DNA from: Ectothiorhodospiraceae bacterium BW-2
Lineage (GTDB): Bacteria; Pseudomonadota; Gammaproteobacteria; Thiohalomonadales; Thiohalomonadaceae
Reading direction: 5' to 3'
Length of the DNA: 64,000 nt
Assembly (NCBI GenBank): GCA_008375315.1
Contig: CP032507.1
Location: 3,496,071 to 3,560,070 of the forward strand
The notes below the pieces were generated by a model. That model had not been told where the DNA came from. It saw only the letters and a list, made by a program, of their open reading frames with translations, and searched no databases. Below, one piece after another: positions 1-10,164 of this stretch (positions within the stretch are counted from its first letter, which is position 1; each line of letters begins with the position of its first letter). A program made the translations under genes and the position numbers.

Positions 1-4
1 AGAC

Positions 5-34
5 AAAAAAAAGGGCGCAACAGATGCGCCCTTT
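5..34 (-). terminator. Rho-independent terminator after tRNA-Asp
   Basis: A 10-bp perfect stem (10-19 with 25-34) around a 5-nt loop is followed on the minus strand by eight T (12 down to 5). It lies directly downstream of tRNA-Asp and ends the hupB/tRNA transcript. Confidence 0.9.
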
Positions 35-39
35 GAGTT

Positions 40-116
40 TGGCGGAGCGGACGGGACTCGAACCCGCGACCCTCGGCGTGACAGGCCGATATTCTAACCA
101 ACTGAACTACCGCTCC
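40..116 (-). tRNA. tRNA-Asp (anticodon GTC)
   Basis: The minus strand folds as a 77-nt cloverleaf. The acceptor arm begins GGAGCGG, the anticodon loop carries GTC, the T-arm is GGTTCGAGTCC, and the 3' CCA is encoded. It sits 12 nt downstream of tRNA-Val and just before a strong terminator, so the two tRNAs are probably cut from one transcript that may start at hupB. Confidence 0.97.
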
Positions 117-128
117 AAAACATTAACT

Positions 129-204
129 TGGTGGGTGCTGCAGGGATCGAACCTGCGACCCTCGCCTTGTAAGGGCGATGCTCTCCCAGCTGAGCTAAGC
201 ACCC
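129..204 (-). tRNA. tRNA-Val (anticodon TAC)
   Basis: The minus strand folds as a 76-nt cloverleaf with a GGGTGCT acceptor arm, a loop CTTACAA giving anticodon TAC, T-arm GGTTCGATCC and encoded CCA. It starts only 25 nt after the hupB stop codon on the same strand, with no terminator between, which suggests cotranscription with hupB or a promoter inside hupB. Confidence 0.97.
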
Positions 205-229
205 AATCTTTACTCCAACTCAATGACGG

Positions 230-502
230 CTATTTTACCGCATCCTTTAACAGTTTACCAGCTTTAAATGCAGGAATTTTTGCTTCGGGTATATTAATCG
301 TCTCCCCACTAGACGGATTGCGGCCAGTACGGGCCGCACGAGTACGAACTAAGAAGGTTCCGAAGCCAACCAGACGGACTTCATCCCCCTCTTTTAAGGC
401 CGATATAACGGCGGCCGTCATGCCATCAATCGCTTTACCGGCTGCCTCTTTTGATATATCGGCATGTTTGGCAATGGCGTCAGCGAGTTCAGATTTATTC
501 AC
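230..502 (-). CDS. hupB: DNA-binding protein HU (beta type)
   Basis: A histone-like nucleoid protein that bends DNA as a dimer. The 90 aa match the family length. The N-terminal [11 protein letters not shown] helix and the DNA-binding arm with GFGTF (about 47-51) and GRNPSSGE (about 61-68) are intact. The start is GTG at 502, preceded by a GGGGGA ribosome site 7 nt away. Its position after lon, as the last gene of tig-clpP-clpX-lon-hupB, is the standard gammaproteobacterial order. It has its own promoter between lon and hupB, and the two tRNA genes follow at once. Confidence 0.97.
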   Translation of the reverse strand: MNKSELADAIAKHADISKEAAGKAIDGMTAAVISALKEGDEVRLVGFGTFLVRTRAARTGRNPSSGETINIPEAKIPAFKAGKLLKDAVK

Positions 503-582
503 AGATAATCCCCCTGTTTTAGTAATAAAATTTCAGTAATCAAATAGGGTGTACCGCAGCCGCACCCCAGTTATGAGGCCAT

Positions 583-612
583 TTTATACCAAGTCGGCTA
601 AAAATGTGTCAA
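583..612 (-). promoter_or_regulatory. Sigma-70 promoter of hupB
   Basis: On the minus strand a perfect -35 TTGACA (607-612) is separated by 18 nt from a -10 TATAAA (583-588). Transcription would start about 75 nt upstream of the hupB GTG codon. It lies in the lon-hupB gap, so hupB can be expressed independently of lon. Confidence 0.75.
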
Positions 613-626
613 GAAGTTTGCCCATC

Positions 627-3035
627 TCAGTGAGTCTGTATCGGCAGGGAGGCATGTTCTCTGCGTGTCATCTCAGCCCCCTCCTGCACAGCCATATCGA
701 TATCATCGAGTGGAATCGGCTCGCGGGTCAGCGCTAAGCGAATGACCTCATCGATCCAGCGTACAGGGGTAATCGTTAGTGAGCCTTTGACATTGTCGGG
801 CACATCTTTCAGGTTACGCCGGTTCTCCTCTGGAATAATAACGGTTTTAATACCACCCCGATGGGCCGCTAGCAGCTTCTCTTTTAATCCCCCAATCGGC
901 AACACTTCGCCACGAAGGGTAATTTCGCCGGTCATGGCCACATCCGCTTTAACGGTAATGCCCGCTAGCGCCGAAATTAGCGCGGTGCACATACCGATAC
1001 CGGCACTCGGCCCATCCTTAGGGATCGCTCCCTCTGGGACATGGATATGGATATCGCGATTTTCGTAGAAATCGGCCGCAATACCGAGTGCTGCCGCACG
1101 GCTCCTAACGACACTAATCGCGGCCTGAATCGACTCTTTCATGACATCGCCTAGCTGTCCGGTGATGGTATGTTTGCCTTTACCAGGCATCACCGCAGTC
1201 TCAATCCGTAACAGCTCGCCACCGACTTCAGTCCAAGCTAAACCGGTCACTTGGCCGATCTGATCGTGCTCATCGGCTAGGCCGTATCGGTGGCGCTTAA
1301 CCCCCAGATATTCCTCCAGATCGGCCACCGCAATCACCGCTGTCTCAGAGCTCTTCTGCTGCAATACCCTACGAACGACTTTACGACAGAGTTTAGCGAG
1401 CTCCCGTTGCAGATTGCGCACCCCCGCCTCACGGGTATAGTGGCGAATAACGGCCATCACCGCCTCGTCGGTAATCTCCATCTCCCCCTGCTTGAGGCCG
1501 TTAGCCTGCTGCTCTTTGGGAATCAGATAGCGACGAGCGATATTTAGCTTCTCATCTTCGGTGTAACCGGCAAGACGAATCACCTCCATTCTATCGAGTA
1601 GCGGCGCGGGAATTTTCATCGAATTAGAGGTGGCGATAAACATCACATCAGAGAGATCATAATCTATCTCCAGATAGTGATCGCTAAAAGTGTGGTTCTG
1701 CTCCGGATCAAGTACCTCTAGCAGTGCTGAGGCTGGATCTCCACGAAAATCAGCCGACATTTTGTCGATCTCATCTAGCAAAAACAGCGGGTTACGAGTA
1801 CCAACTTTGGTAAGATTGTGAATAATTTTGCCGGGCATGGAGCCAATGTAAGTACGGCGATGGCCACGAATCTCTGACTCATCCCGCACCCCACCGAGTG
1901 CCATACGGACAAATTTACGGTTTGTCGCTCGCGCAATCGATTCGCCAAGCGAGGTCTTACCAACCCCAGGCGGCCCGACCAAGCATAAAATTGGCCCTTT
2001 AAGCCGCTTCACCCGCTGCTGTACCGCCAGATACTCTAAAATGCGCTCTTTCACCTTCTCCAGACCGTAGTGATCCTCGTCTAAAATCGCCTCAGCACGA
2101 TTGAGATCGTGGCGCACCTTGGTTTTTTTGCGCCACGGCAGCGAGACTAGGGTATCGAGATAGTTACGCACCACGGTCGCTTCAGCCGACATAGGGGCCA
2201 TCATCTTCAGCTTGTTAAGCTCAGAGTTAGCTCTCTTTTTCGCCTCGTCACTTAGGCCACCCTTCTCGATCTTCTCCTGAAACTCCTCGACTTCACTAGT
2301 TCCCCCCTCATCGAGATCGCCCAGCTCTTTCTGAATCGCCTTAATCTGCTCATTCAGATAGTACTCGCGCTGGCTCTTCTCCATCTGCTTGCGGGTTCGA
2401 CCATGAATCCGTTTGACCATCTGTAGCTTATCAAGCTCCTGCTCAATCAGATCGAGCAGTTCAGAGAAGCGCTGCTCAATATCGACAATTTCTAAAAGGC
2501 GCTGTTTCGCATCAATATCGAGCTCCATGTGGGCAGCAGCGCTATCAATGAGACGACCCACTTCGTGAATCCCCTCTAAGGTGGTAAGAACTTCAGCGGG
2601 AATCTTCTTATTAAGCTTCAGATACTCTTCAAACTGAGATAGAACCGCCTTAATCATCCCCTGCGCATCGCCACGGATCGGGCCGCTCTCCCCCATCTCA
2701 GCCACAGTCGCTTGATAGAAGCTCGCGGTCACATCAAAGTTGAGAACTTCAATCCGCTGTTTACCCTCGACTAGCACCTTAACCGTCCCATCGGGCAGAC
2801 GCAGTAGCTGCAAAATATTGGCTAGCGTTCCGACACCATAGACCTCACTCTCCGATCTCGGGCTCTCCTCAGAGGCGCTCTTTTGAGCCACCAACAGCAG
2901 TTTTTTATCGGCAGCCATCGCTGCCTCTAGTGCTCGAACCGACTTATCCCTACCGACAAAGAGGGGAATAACCATGTGGGGAAAGACGACGACATCTCGT
3001 AGCGGCAACACGGGCAAAGTACGGGAGTGGGGCAT
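627..3035 (-). CDS. lon: ATP-dependent protease Lon
   Basis: Cytoplasmic AAA+ serine protease that degrades misfolded and regulatory proteins. The 802 aa equal the usual length. The order is the N-terminal LON substrate domain (about 8-205), a helical linker, the AAA+ module with Walker A GPPGVGKT at 354-361 and Walker B LLDEID near 419-424, then the protease domain. The Ser-Lys dyad is visible as S677 in KDGPSAG and K720 in GGLKEK, two residues offset from E. coli S679/K722. It lies 37 nt downstream of clpX on the same strand, so the two may be cotranscribed. No anomaly seen. Confidence 0.98.
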   Translation of the reverse strand: MPHSRTLPVLPLRDVVVFPHMVIPLFVGRDKSVRALEAAMAADKKLLLVAQKSASEESPRSESEVYGVGTLANILQLLRLPDGTVKVLVEGKQRIEVLNFDVTASFYQATVAEMGESGPIRGDAQGMIKAVLSQFEEYLKLNKKIPAEVLTTLEGIHEVGRLIDSAAAHMELDIDAKQRLLEIVDIEQRFSELLDLIEQELDKLQMVKRIHGRTRKQMEKSQREYYLNEQIKAIQKELGDLDEGGTSEVEEFQEKIEKGGLSDEAKKRANSELNKLKMMAPMSAEATVVRNYLDTLVSLPWRKKTKVRHDLNRAEAILDEDHYGLEKVKERILEYLAVQQRVKRLKGPILCLVGPPGVGKTSLGESIARATNRKFVRMALGGVRDESEIRGHRRTYIGSMPGKIIHNLTKVGTRNPLFLLDEIDKMSADFRGDPASALLEVLDPEQNHTFSDHYLEIDYDLSDVMFIATSNSMKIPAPLLDRMEVIRLAGYTEDEKLNIARRYLIPKEQQANGLKQGEMEITDEAVMAVIRHYTREAGVRNLQRELAKLCRKVVRRVLQQKSSETAVIAVADLEEYLGVKRHRYGLADEHDQIGQVTGLAWTEVGGELLRIETAVMPGKGKHTITGQLGDVMKESIQAAISVVRSRAAALGIAADFYENRDIHIHVPEGAIPKDGPSAGIGMCTALISALAGITVKADVAMTGEITLRGEVLPIGGLKEKLLAAHRGGIKTVIIPEENRRNLKDVPDNVKGSLTITPVRWIDEVIRLALTREPIPLDDIDMAVQEGAEMTRREHASLPIQTH

Positions 3036-3072
3036 GGATTCTACTCTCTTATCAACTCTCTATTACAAAACA

Positions 3073-4359
3073 TTATCCGGAGTGGGCAATCGCGGCTAAA
3101 TTACTCTCTTTAGATTCATAGATTAACAGCGGCTCTGACTCACCCTCGACCACCGACTCATCGACCACAACTCGAGTCACATCGTTAGCTGAAGGGAGCT
3201 CATACATCACATCAAGTAGAATCGCCTCCAGTATCGACCGCAATCCACGGGCACCGGTTTTGCGCTTAATCGCCTTTCGCGCAACCGCCGTCAGTGCCGC
3301 TTCACGAAACTCAAGTTCAGCATTTTCCATCGAAAAGAGTTTGTGATACTGCTTAGTTAAGGCATTTTTCGGCTCGGTGAGAATACGAATTAGCGCCTCC
3401 TCGTCGAGCTCTTCGAGCGTCGCGTGTACCGGTAAGCGGCCAACAAACTCTGGAATGAGGCCATAACGAACTAAATCTTCGGTTTCGACCTCGTAGATCA
3501 CATCCGATAGCTGCTTCGACTCCTGTTTGGTCTTGACATCCGCCGAGAAGCCGATCCCCCCCGTCTCGGTTCGAGCACGAATCACTCGCTCCAGACCGGC
3601 AAAGGCACCGCCACAGATAAACAGAATATTAGAGGTATCGACCTGCAGATAGTCCTGCTGCGGATGTTTGCGCCCCCCCTGAGGCGGAACAGATGCGACA
3701 GTCCCCTCAATTAGCTTCAGTAGCGCCTGCTGCACCCCCTCACCAGAGACATCGCGTGTAATCGATGGGTTATCGGAGCGGCGGGAGATTTTGTCAATTT
3801 CATCGATATAGACAATCCCCGTCTGCGCCTTTTCGACATCATAATCACACTTTTGTAGCAGTTTTAGAATAATGTTTTCAACATCTTCGCCTACATAGCC
3901 GGCCTCGGTTAGTGTGGTGGCATCGGCAATGGTAAAGGGGACATTAAGCATTCTCGCTAGTGTCTCTGCGAGTAAGGTTTTGCCGCAGCCGGTCGGGCCG
4001 ATGAGCAGAATATTGCTCTTAGAGAGCTCTACCTCATCTCTTCTACCCTCATTGCTCTGCAGCCGTTTATAGTGGTTATAGACCGCTACTGAGAGAACTC
4101 GCTTCGCCTGCTCTTGACCTATCACATAGTCATCTAAGATCGCCTTAATCTCTTTCGGCTTCGGCAGCTTACGCTCGCCATCCGCTTCAGCACTCTCCTC
4201 CATCTCTTCACGAATAATATCGTTACAGAGATCGACGCAATCATCACAGATAAACACCGACGGGCCGGCAATCATCTTCCGAACCTCGTGCTGACTCTTG
4301 CCACAAAAAGAGCAATAGAGCACTCGGCCGCTATCCTCACCGTCGTAGTTACCAGCCAT
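3073..4359 (-). CDS. clpX: ClpXP protease ATPase subunit ClpX
   Basis: AAA+ unfoldase that feeds substrates to ClpP. The N-terminal zinc-binding domain has four cysteines (C16, C19, C38, C41). Walker A GPTGCGKT is at 121-128, and Walker B with VYIDEID follows. I place the start at ATG 4359 (428 aa) because a GGAGG ribosome site lies 7 nt upstream. The longer reading from a TTG at 4377 would have that ribosome site inside its own coding sequence. It follows clpP with a 72-nt gap, in the conserved clpP-clpX-lon order. Confidence 0.97.
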   Translation of the reverse strand: MAGNYDGEDSGRVLYCSFCGKSQHEVRKMIAGPSVFICDDCVDLCNDIIREEMEESAEADGERKLPKPKEIKAILDDYVIGQEQAKRVLSVAVYNHYKRLQSNEGRRDEVELSKSNILLIGPTGCGKTLLAETLARMLNVPFTIADATTLTEAGYVGEDVENIILKLLQKCDYDVEKAQTGIVYIDEIDKISRRSDNPSITRDVSGEGVQQALLKLIEGTVASVPPQGGRKHPQQDYLQVDTSNILFICGGAFAGLERVIRARTETGGIGFSADVKTKQESKQLSDVIYEVETEDLVRYGLIPEFVGRLPVHATLEELDEEALIRILTEPKNALTKQYHKLFSMENAELEFREAALTAVARKAIKRKTGARGLRSILEAILLDVMYELPSANDVTRVVVDESVVEGESEPLLIYESKESNLAAIAHSG

Positions 4360-4431
4360 CCTATAACCTCCACACAAAAATTAACATAACCGCAACATTG
4401 CCCTTTAAGGGGACAAAATCAAGCCGACACT

Positions 4432-5079
4432 CTACTTCTTCTTCTCCGCCTCAGCTTCAACCGCGCGGCGCTCTAATACCTTATCGGCCAGACCATACTC
4501 AACCGACTCTTCTGCATTCATATAGTTATCTCGGTCAGTATCTTTCTGAATCTTCTTCATCGTCTGACCGGTGTGGTGGACTAAAATACGGTTGAGCTCT
4601 TCACGAGTCTTCAATATCTCCCGAGCGTGAATCTCGATATCGCTCGCCTGCCCCTGGTAACCGCCTAGCGGTTGGTGAATCATCACCCGACTGTGGGGCA
4701 GCACGAACCGCTTTCCGGTCGCACCACCGGCGAGCAGTACCGCCCCCATGCTGGCCGCCATCCCCATGCACATCGTACTGACATCAGGTTTAATAAACTG
4801 CATTGTGTCATAGATGGAGAGCCCAGCACTCACCGAGCCGCCGGGGGAATTAATATAGAGGTAGATATCTTTATCGGGATTTTCCGACTCCAGAAAGAGT
4901 AGCTGAGCCACGATCAGGTTAGCCATGTAGTCCTCTACCTGTCCGACAGCAAAGATAATTCGCTCTTTAAGTAGCCTAGAGTAGATATCGTAGGAGCGCT
5001 CTCCGCGTGCAGTCTGTTCGACAACAATAGGGACGAGCGCCGACTGAATTTCGGCAGCAGAGGCGTGGGGAAAACTCAT
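4432..5079 (-). CDS. clpP: ATP-dependent Clp protease proteolytic subunit
   Basis: Serine peptidase that forms the tetradecameric chamber used by ClpX or ClpA. The protein is 215 aa. The catalytic triad is visible as S110 in GMAASMGA, H135 in VMIHQPLGG and D184 in TDRDNYM. A short N-terminal region of about 15 residues precedes the conserved start LVPIVVEQT and is probably removed by self-processing, as in the E. coli enzyme. It is 10 nt downstream of tig on the same strand. Confidence 0.98.
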   Translation of the reverse strand: MSFPHASAAEIQSALVPIVVEQTARGERSYDIYSRLLKERIIFAVGQVEDYMANLIVAQLLFLESENPDKDIYLYINSPGGSVSAGLSIYDTMQFIKPDVSTMCMGMAASMGAVLLAGGATGKRFVLPHSRVMIHQPLGGYQGQASDIEIHAREILKTREELNRILVHHTGQTMKKIQKDTDRDNYMNAEESVEYGLADKVLERRAVEAEAEKKK

Positions 5080-5089
5080 AATGGCTCCA

Positions 5090-6382
5090 TTACAGATTGT
5101 TAACTAGCTTTTCAAATGACGACTGAGTGGTGGTGACCTGGCAATTTTCAAGCACCCAGTCGATCACCTGATCCTCTATAACGGCCGATTCAATTTGGTT
5201 CATAGACTCCGGATGAGAGCGGTACCAGTCGATAATCGCCGTTGGCTGCTCATAGGCGATGGCGATCTCCTGTAGCTTATCGTCAACCCGTTGTCTATCG
5301 ATCGCGATATTGTTAGCACGAATGATCTCGCCTATCAAAATACCCAATTTAACTCGGGTTCTGGCCGCCTCGGTATAGGCCGAAGCGGAGAGTTTAAAAT
5401 CACTACCCTCAGGCATAGTCATGTTCTGCTTCGCCTGCTCTAAAAGCAGTTGAGTCTCCTGCTCAACCAAGGAGGTTGGGGCGGTGATAGGGTTTAGCTC
5501 CAGTAACTTACCCAGCACATTTTTCTTAACTTGCTGACGAATACGCTGCTTTAGCTCTCGCTCCATATTGGCTCGAACCTCGTTGCGTAGCTGCTCTAGC
5601 GAACCATCTTCGATACCAAACTTTTTCGCGAACGCCTCATCCAACTCAGGCAGAGAGGGGCGCTCAACCTTGTGGACAGTCACTTGAAAGTGTACCGGCT
5701 TACCGGCGACAGTGGTGAGGCGATAATCGTCGGGAAACTGTAGCTCCAGCGTCAGTTCACGACCCGCTTCGCCCCCAACTAACCCCTCTTCAAAACCGCT
5801 AATCATCCGCTTACCACCGATGGTCACGACATAGTTCGAGGCGCGGTTACCACTAAACTCCTCACCATCAATCGTACCGTGAAAGTCAACAGTGAGTCTA
5901 TCACCGTCGATAGCCGCCTCACTAATCTCCTCCCAGCTCGCCTGCTGTTTGCGCAGGGTTTCGAGCATCTTATCGAGGTCGGCATCGGTCACCTCAGCCT
6001 CTACCCGCTCGATCTCAATGCCCTCAAGGGGGGCTAGCTCCAGCTTAGGTAAAATCTCAAAGGTCGCCACATACTCAAACTGATTCCCCTCCTCCTTGAA
6101 CTGGCTGAATACGGGCGTATTGACCGGCCGTAACTCCTCCTGATGCAGCGCCTCAGCAAAACTTTGTTGAATTAATTCACTGGTAATTTCGTTACGAATC
6201 GAAGCGCCATACTGCTGTTTTAACACCCGAAACGGCACCTTGCCCGGACGAAACCCCTTCATCCGCACCGTCTTTCCCATCGAATTAAGACGACGTTCGA
6301 GCTGTGCTTCAACTCCTGCATCGGGAATTTGGACAGTTAATTTTCGTTCGATATCTCCCGTTGCTTCAACAGAAACCTGCAT
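5090..6382 (-). CDS. tig: Trigger factor, ribosome-bound chaperone
   Basis: Binds nascent chains at the ribosome exit tunnel and has peptidyl-prolyl isomerase activity. The 430 aa contain the ribosome-docking signature GFRPGKVP (43-50), an FKBP-type domain (about 155-245, with GTIDGEEF and a central GFEEGL), and a long C-terminal helical chaperone arm. It heads tig-clpP-clpX-lon. A TATAAT -10 hexamer on the minus strand at 6429-6434 is the likely promoter, though I see no good -35 for it. Confidence 0.97.
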   Translation of the reverse strand: MQVSVEATGDIERKLTVQIPDAGVEAQLERRLNSMGKTVRMKGFRPGKVPFRVLKQQYGASIRNEITSELIQQSFAEALHQEELRPVNTPVFSQFKEEGNQFEYVATFEILPKLELAPLEGIEIERVEAEVTDADLDKMLETLRKQQASWEEISEAAIDGDRLTVDFHGTIDGEEFSGNRASNYVVTIGGKRMISGFEEGLVGGEAGRELTLELQFPDDYRLTTVAGKPVHFQVTVHKVERPSLPELDEAFAKKFGIEDGSLEQLRNEVRANMERELKQRIRQQVKKNVLGKLLELNPITAPTSLVEQETQLLLEQAKQNMTMPEGSDFKLSASAYTEAARTRVKLGILIGEIIRANNIAIDRQRVDDKLQEIAIAYEQPTAIIDWYRSHPESMNQIESAVIEDQVIDWVLENCQVTTTQSSFEKLVNNL

Positions 6383-6464
6383 AGATGGAACTCCTTAAAA
6401 ACAGAATAGTAGGGCAAAAACGGCGGCCATTATAACGATTAATAGGGTGCACCACTAGCGCTTT

Positions 6465-7085
6465 TCACGCTAACGGGGGTTTGTGTTGAGCTCTTTGGGC
6501 TAACTGCTGCTGCTGCACCTGCATCACATGGTGCTGAATTAGCTGCTGGTCGTCATCAAACAGATACTCAAACTCCATGCCGGTACGCCATAGCGACTCC
6601 TCTGGCTGCCATAGTGAGTAGATCACCTTGGCCACCACTTGTAGCGGCAGCCCGATAGCGGGTAGCTCTAGCTGCAATAGTAGCTGAGAGTCTCGCTCTA
6701 GCGGCTGCTGAAGCAGTAGCGCCATACCGCTAGCGCTCAAATTGACGCTATGGTGACCTCGGTTAGCAATATCGTTGTGCCGCTGATGGCGTTGGCGCAT
6801 CGCTTCAACCTCACCCCGCAGAGCGTCTATTTTGCTATTTAGCCGCATCAACAGTTCACCTAGGTCGGGATAGTGCTGCTCGACACGGTGCAGCCCCTGC
6901 AAAATCGCCTGCTCCTGCTGCAACTGCTCACCGGAGAACTCTCTTACAGCTAGGTAGTCGGTGCGAATTGCGTCAATCTCAGCCGCAGTTACCTCTCTCC
7001 AACCCACAGAGAGCACACTATCTACCCGAAAATGGCGGCGACGATTTTCCAACGCTAGCTTGTCAATCGCTCTAATTAGGCGCAA
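6465..7085 (-). CDS. PilZ-domain protein, probable c-di-GMP-responsive flagellar factor
   Basis: The 206 aa carry the split PilZ signature: an RRRHFR arginine motif (15-20) and NLSASGM (about 117-123), which in the family bind cyclic di-GMP. Between them is a glutamine-rich helical insert of about 90 residues, which is atypical of a minimal PilZ domain. The start overlaps the end of the PomB gene by 14 nt, so translation is probably coupled. Inference from context: a motor brake or stator regulator, analogous in logic to YcgR. It could equally be a general c-di-GMP adaptor. Confidence 0.8.
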   Translation of the reverse strand: MRLIRAIDKLALENRRRHFRVDSVLSVGWREVTAAEIDAIRTDYLAVREFSGEQLQQEQAILQGLHRVEQHYPDLGELLMRLNSKIDALRGEVEAMRQRHQRHNDIANRGHHSVNLSASGMALLLQQPLERDSQLLLQLELPAIGLPLQVVAKVIYSLWQPEESLWRTGMEFEYLFDDDQQLIQHHVMQVQQQQLAQRAQHKPPLA

Positions 7086-7944
7086 TCACCAGCTCAACGC
7101 GGCGGTTAATGGCACGATTCTCTTCGCTATCGTTCGCCACTAGCGGTTTGGTATCGGCTAACCCCTTAACCTCCATCTGATTCTCCCGCAGCAGCCCCGA
7201 CTGGAGCATAAATTGCAGGACTGAGACCGCTCGCGCCGAAGAGAGCTCCCAGTTAGAGCGAAAACGGGCGGTACTAATCGGCACATCATCGGTATGGCCG
7301 TTGACCACCACTCGACCATCGAGTGAGGCCACCTCTTCGGTAATCCGCTCCATAGTCGGTAAAAAGTCGTTCATTAATGTGGCCGAACCAGAGGGAAAGG
7401 AGCCGTTCTCTTTAATGCGGATAATCACCTTATCCTCTACGGTCTCCACCTCGACTAAATCCTGCTCAATCTCCCGTATTAGCTGCTGCTGTAGCTGTGC
7501 TGCGGTCTCCTCCGCCTTGCGTTCGGCCGCCTGCTGCGCCACCACTTTAGCTTCCGCCTCGGCTAATAACTGTCTCGCTCGCTCCATCTCCGCTTCGCTA
7601 AACTGTTTTCCCCCCTCATTAGGAGTCAGTTCGATATTCGGCTTCTCTATGGTCGTCGTCTGCTTGACCTCATTAATGGGTGTCGGTTGCGGCTTACCGG
7701 GGCTAAACTCTTGCGCAATAATGCTAGTCCCTTTCGGGGTATCTTCCGCCTTGACCTCCCGCTGCACCCCAAACGCCTTCTCTAGCGATCCGGCCACCAT
7801 TTTGAACTTTTGCGCCTCGATCTCCGAAAAAGAGAGCAGCAGCACAAAAAAGCACATTAACAGCGACATTAGGTCGGCAAAGGTCATCACCCAAGGCGGT
7901 GCCCCGGGTGGGGGACACTTCGGACAATCGCAACTCTCTGACAC
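7072..7944 (-). CDS. pomB: Flagellar stator protein PomB/MotB
   Basis: Peptidoglycan-anchoring stator subunit. The 290 aa begin with a Cys/Pro-rich head and one membrane helix (about 18-38), with the ion-binding aspartate at D24 in TFADLMS, the same number as in Vibrio PomB. An OmpA-like C-terminal domain (about 165-288) includes NGHTDDVPI. The middle is a Gln/Glu/Ala-rich coiled linker. The sequence around D24 is of the sodium-driven PomB type. It lies 9 nt after pomA, with which it forms the ion channel. Confidence 0.93.
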   Translation of the reverse strand: MSESCDCPKCPPPGAPPWVMTFADLMSLLMCFFVLLLSFSEIEAQKFKMVAGSLEKAFGVQREVKAEDTPKGTSIIAQEFSPGKPQPTPINEVKQTTTIEKPNIELTPNEGGKQFSEAEMERARQLLAEAEAKVVAQQAAERKAEETAAQLQQQLIREIEQDLVEVETVEDKVIIRIKENGSFPSGSATLMNDFLPTMERITEEVASLDGRVVVNGHTDDVPISTARFRSNWELSSARAVSVLQFMLQSGLLRENQMEVKGLADTKPLVANDSEENRAINRRVELVIAPN

Positions 7945-7953
7945 AGCTCTGCT

Positions 7954-8727
7954 CTACTCCTCTTCAACCTTGCGTTTAGAAGGGGGGAGATAGGTAGCGA
8001 GCAGCTCTTTGATAATGTAGGGGTTGTGCCCCGCCTGAATCGACTGCAGACCATCGATAATTAACGATTTGATCCGCTTTTCGTCTGCCGCACGCAGCCC
8101 CAACTTATCGGCCGCAGGCAGGGCGAACATATTGGCGATCATCGCGCCATAAAGGGTGGTCAGCAGTGCGACCGCCATCGCCGGTCCAATCGCTTTTGGA
8201 TCATCCATATTAGAGAGCATCTGCACCAGACCAATCAAGGTACCTATCATCCCCATCGCTGGCGCATAGTCGCCAAACCCTTTAAAGATGGAGGCCCCTA
8301 GCTCATGTCGTTCACTAGTCTGCTGCATATCCTTCTCCATCACACTGCGAATCATCTCCGGACTATGGCCATCGACCATCATCTGAATCCCTTTTTCTAA
8401 AAACGGATCCGAGATTTCGCGCCCCTCTAGCGCCAGCAGCCCCTCCTTACGGGCTATCGCCGCCATCTCCTCAATCTCCTCTACTAGCGTATCAGTGCTC
8501 GGCAGCTTGTTAAATAGCGCTTTCATAAAGACCTTCATGGCACCAAAAAACTGCGCCATACTGAACTTCATCATCACTGCGCCAAAAGTTCCCCCTAACA
8601 CAATGAGCATTGAGGGCGGGCTAAGAAACATGCCTGGACTCGCACCGAGAACAATCGCTGCAATCATGACCACCCAAGCCCCTAACAAACCAACTAATGT
8701 TGCTAAATCCACCCTCTCATACTCCAA
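7954..8727 (-). CDS. pomA: Flagellar stator protein PomA/MotA
   Basis: Inner-membrane stator subunit with four predicted membrane helices; the pairs lie near residues 5-50 and about 150-205. The cytoplasmic loop (about 60-145) is rich in Glu and Arg and contacts the rotor. The 257 aa and the start MDLATLVGLLGAW-like segment (here MEYERVDLATLVGLLG) match the PomA group. The C-terminus ends in a charged KRKVEEE. First gene of a pomA-pomB-pilZ unit. About 180 nt separate it from the upstream cytochrome gene. Confidence 0.93.
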   Translation of the reverse strand: MEYERVDLATLVGLLGAWVVMIAAIVLGASPGMFLSPPSMLIVLGGTFGAVMMKFSMAQFFGAMKVFMKALFNKLPSTDTLVEEIEEMAAIARKEGLLALEGREISDPFLEKGIQMMVDGHSPEMIRSVMEKDMQQTSERHELGASIFKGFGDYAPAMGMIGTLIGLVQMLSNMDDPKAIGPAMAVALLTTLYGAMIANMFALPAADKLGLRAADEKRIKSLIIDGLQSIQAGHNPYIIKELLATYLPPSKRKVEEE

Positions 8728-8908
8728 CTATTCAGAGAATCCCACCCGATACCCGCAGGCACACTCAACAATAATGCCACATTTGCAACTTAATCGTCAG
8801 TCGTCAGCAAAAACTTTAACCCCAAAAAGGGCTGGGGCGGCTACAGAGTTAATTCCACTGACCGGTCCGCAGTCACCTATCAACACAGCCATCGCGGCTG
8901 TTCAGCAC

Positions 8909-9376
8909 TTACTGGCTCTGCGACACCATATACTCAATCGCAGCCATCAGATCATCATCTGAGCAGGTACCACAAGTGCCCCGTGGCGGCATCGCCCCCT
9001 TGCCGCTAATCGCAGTCGCTAGCAGCGCCTCCATCCCGAGTGCGATTCGGGGTGCCCACGCCTCAACATTGCCTAAGAGCGGTGCCCCCGCCGCGCCAGT
9101 CGCATGACAAGCAAAGCAGGAGGCTTGATAGATCGCCTCACCCGATCTCGCCCCTCCGGCGGGCGCTGCCGGCTCTGCGGCCGCAACAACGATAGGATCA
9201 CCGGTATTGAGTTTACCCACCGGGGCGATGCGCAAGGCAACCGCCTCAGGGCTCATATCGCCACTACTCGAAGGGAGGTAGGCAGTCGTTATCAATCGAC
9301 TTAACCCAGCCAATACCAGCGCCAAAACAACAAAGATAGCGATACTCATCCCAAAATTCGTTGACTCTTTTTTCAC
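8909..9376 (-). CDS. Membrane-anchored cytochrome c5-type protein
   Basis: Single-heme c-type cytochrome facing the periplasm. From the GTG at 9376 it is 155 aa with an N-terminal helix (about 10-31), a low-complexity Ala/Pro linker, a heme site CFACH (C87, C90, H91) and a distal Met in GAMPPRG. A second Cys pair in GTCGTCS near the C-terminus is the disulfide typical of cytochrome c5. I prefer the GTG because GGAG lies 6 nt upstream; a TTG at 9388 is the alternative. Likely an electron shuttle to a terminal oxidase. Confidence 0.88.
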   Translation of the reverse strand: MKKESTNFGMSIAIFVVLALVLAGLSRLITTAYLPSSSGDMSPEAVALRIAPVGKLNTGDPIVVAAAEPAAPAGGARSGEAIYQASCFACHATGAAGAPLLGNVEAWAPRIALGMEALLATAISGKGAMPPRGTCGTCSDDDLMAAIEYMVSQSQ

Positions 9377-9614
9377 AGCACACTCCAAAAATAAGCTTTA
9401 TAAATAACGGTGCCAACCCAAACCGGACACCACACCACACCGGCAGAGGCACGCCCCCTGCCAACCGTTGTCGGCGATTATAGCAAATATCAGCAAAAAC
9501 GAATATGAAACCGTTTTGAAGTTAGCTGACAGCTCGGCGCACAGATAGGTTTAATTAACTAGCCAATCTCGTTACAATCGGGTTTTTCCATCCACCACTA
9601 CGGAACTCAAACCC

Positions 9615-10145
9615 ATGGCCGACAAAGATACCCCCCCCAAAACCGAGCACAGCACCGAGGATCCACTGCTAAAGGGGTACCAGCAGCTACTCGACTCAAT
9701 TGAGACGCAAAATCGACAACAACCCCTGACTCAACGAATCGACACAGCGCTAGAGAAGCTATCAGAACTGACCGAACTGACCCGAGAGGAGATAGATCAC
9801 CTCGGCGACTACCTAAAGCGGGATCTCCACGCCGTCGTCCACTACCTGCACGAAACGGGCAGCGAGCTAGAGAGCTGGCTCCAGTTCGACATGGCACTTA
9901 TTGAAGAGCGGCTCGCCGATATTGTGGCTCAACTCGCCGATCAGACCCAACTACAACTCTCACAACAACTCAACTATTTTGCCACTGAGGCTGAAAAGAG
10001 CCGCAATATCCACACTGGCCAAATTGTCACCCTCGGTACATTGGAGTGCCAACAGTGTCGCCATTCGCTCCACTTCTACAAACCGGGACGAGTCCCCCCC
10101 TGCCCCAAGTGCCACCACAGCCACTTTCAACGCACCACCTTTTAG
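9615..10145 (+). CDS. Zinc-ribbon protein of the DUF1451 (YbeL-like) type
   Basis: The 176 aa are mostly charged alpha-helix (about 15-135), with a C-terminal zinc ribbon made of CQQC and CPKC knuckles separated by about 16 residues. The family is widespread in gammaproteobacteria but has no assigned function that I know. A TACAAT -10-like hexamer (9573-9578) precedes it. It stands alone on the plus strand and converges with pyrB, with a 19-nt gap. Confidence 0.8.
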   Translation: MADKDTPPKTEHSTEDPLLKGYQQLLDSIETQNRQQPLTQRIDTALEKLSELTELTREEIDHLGDYLKRDLHAVVHYLHETGSELESWLQFDMALIEERLADIVAQLADQTQLQLSQQLNYFATEAEKSRNIHTGQIVTLGTLECQQCRHSLHFYKPGRVPPCPKCHHSHFQRTTF

Positions 10146-10164
10146 CCCTGCCCCTCCCCAAGAC

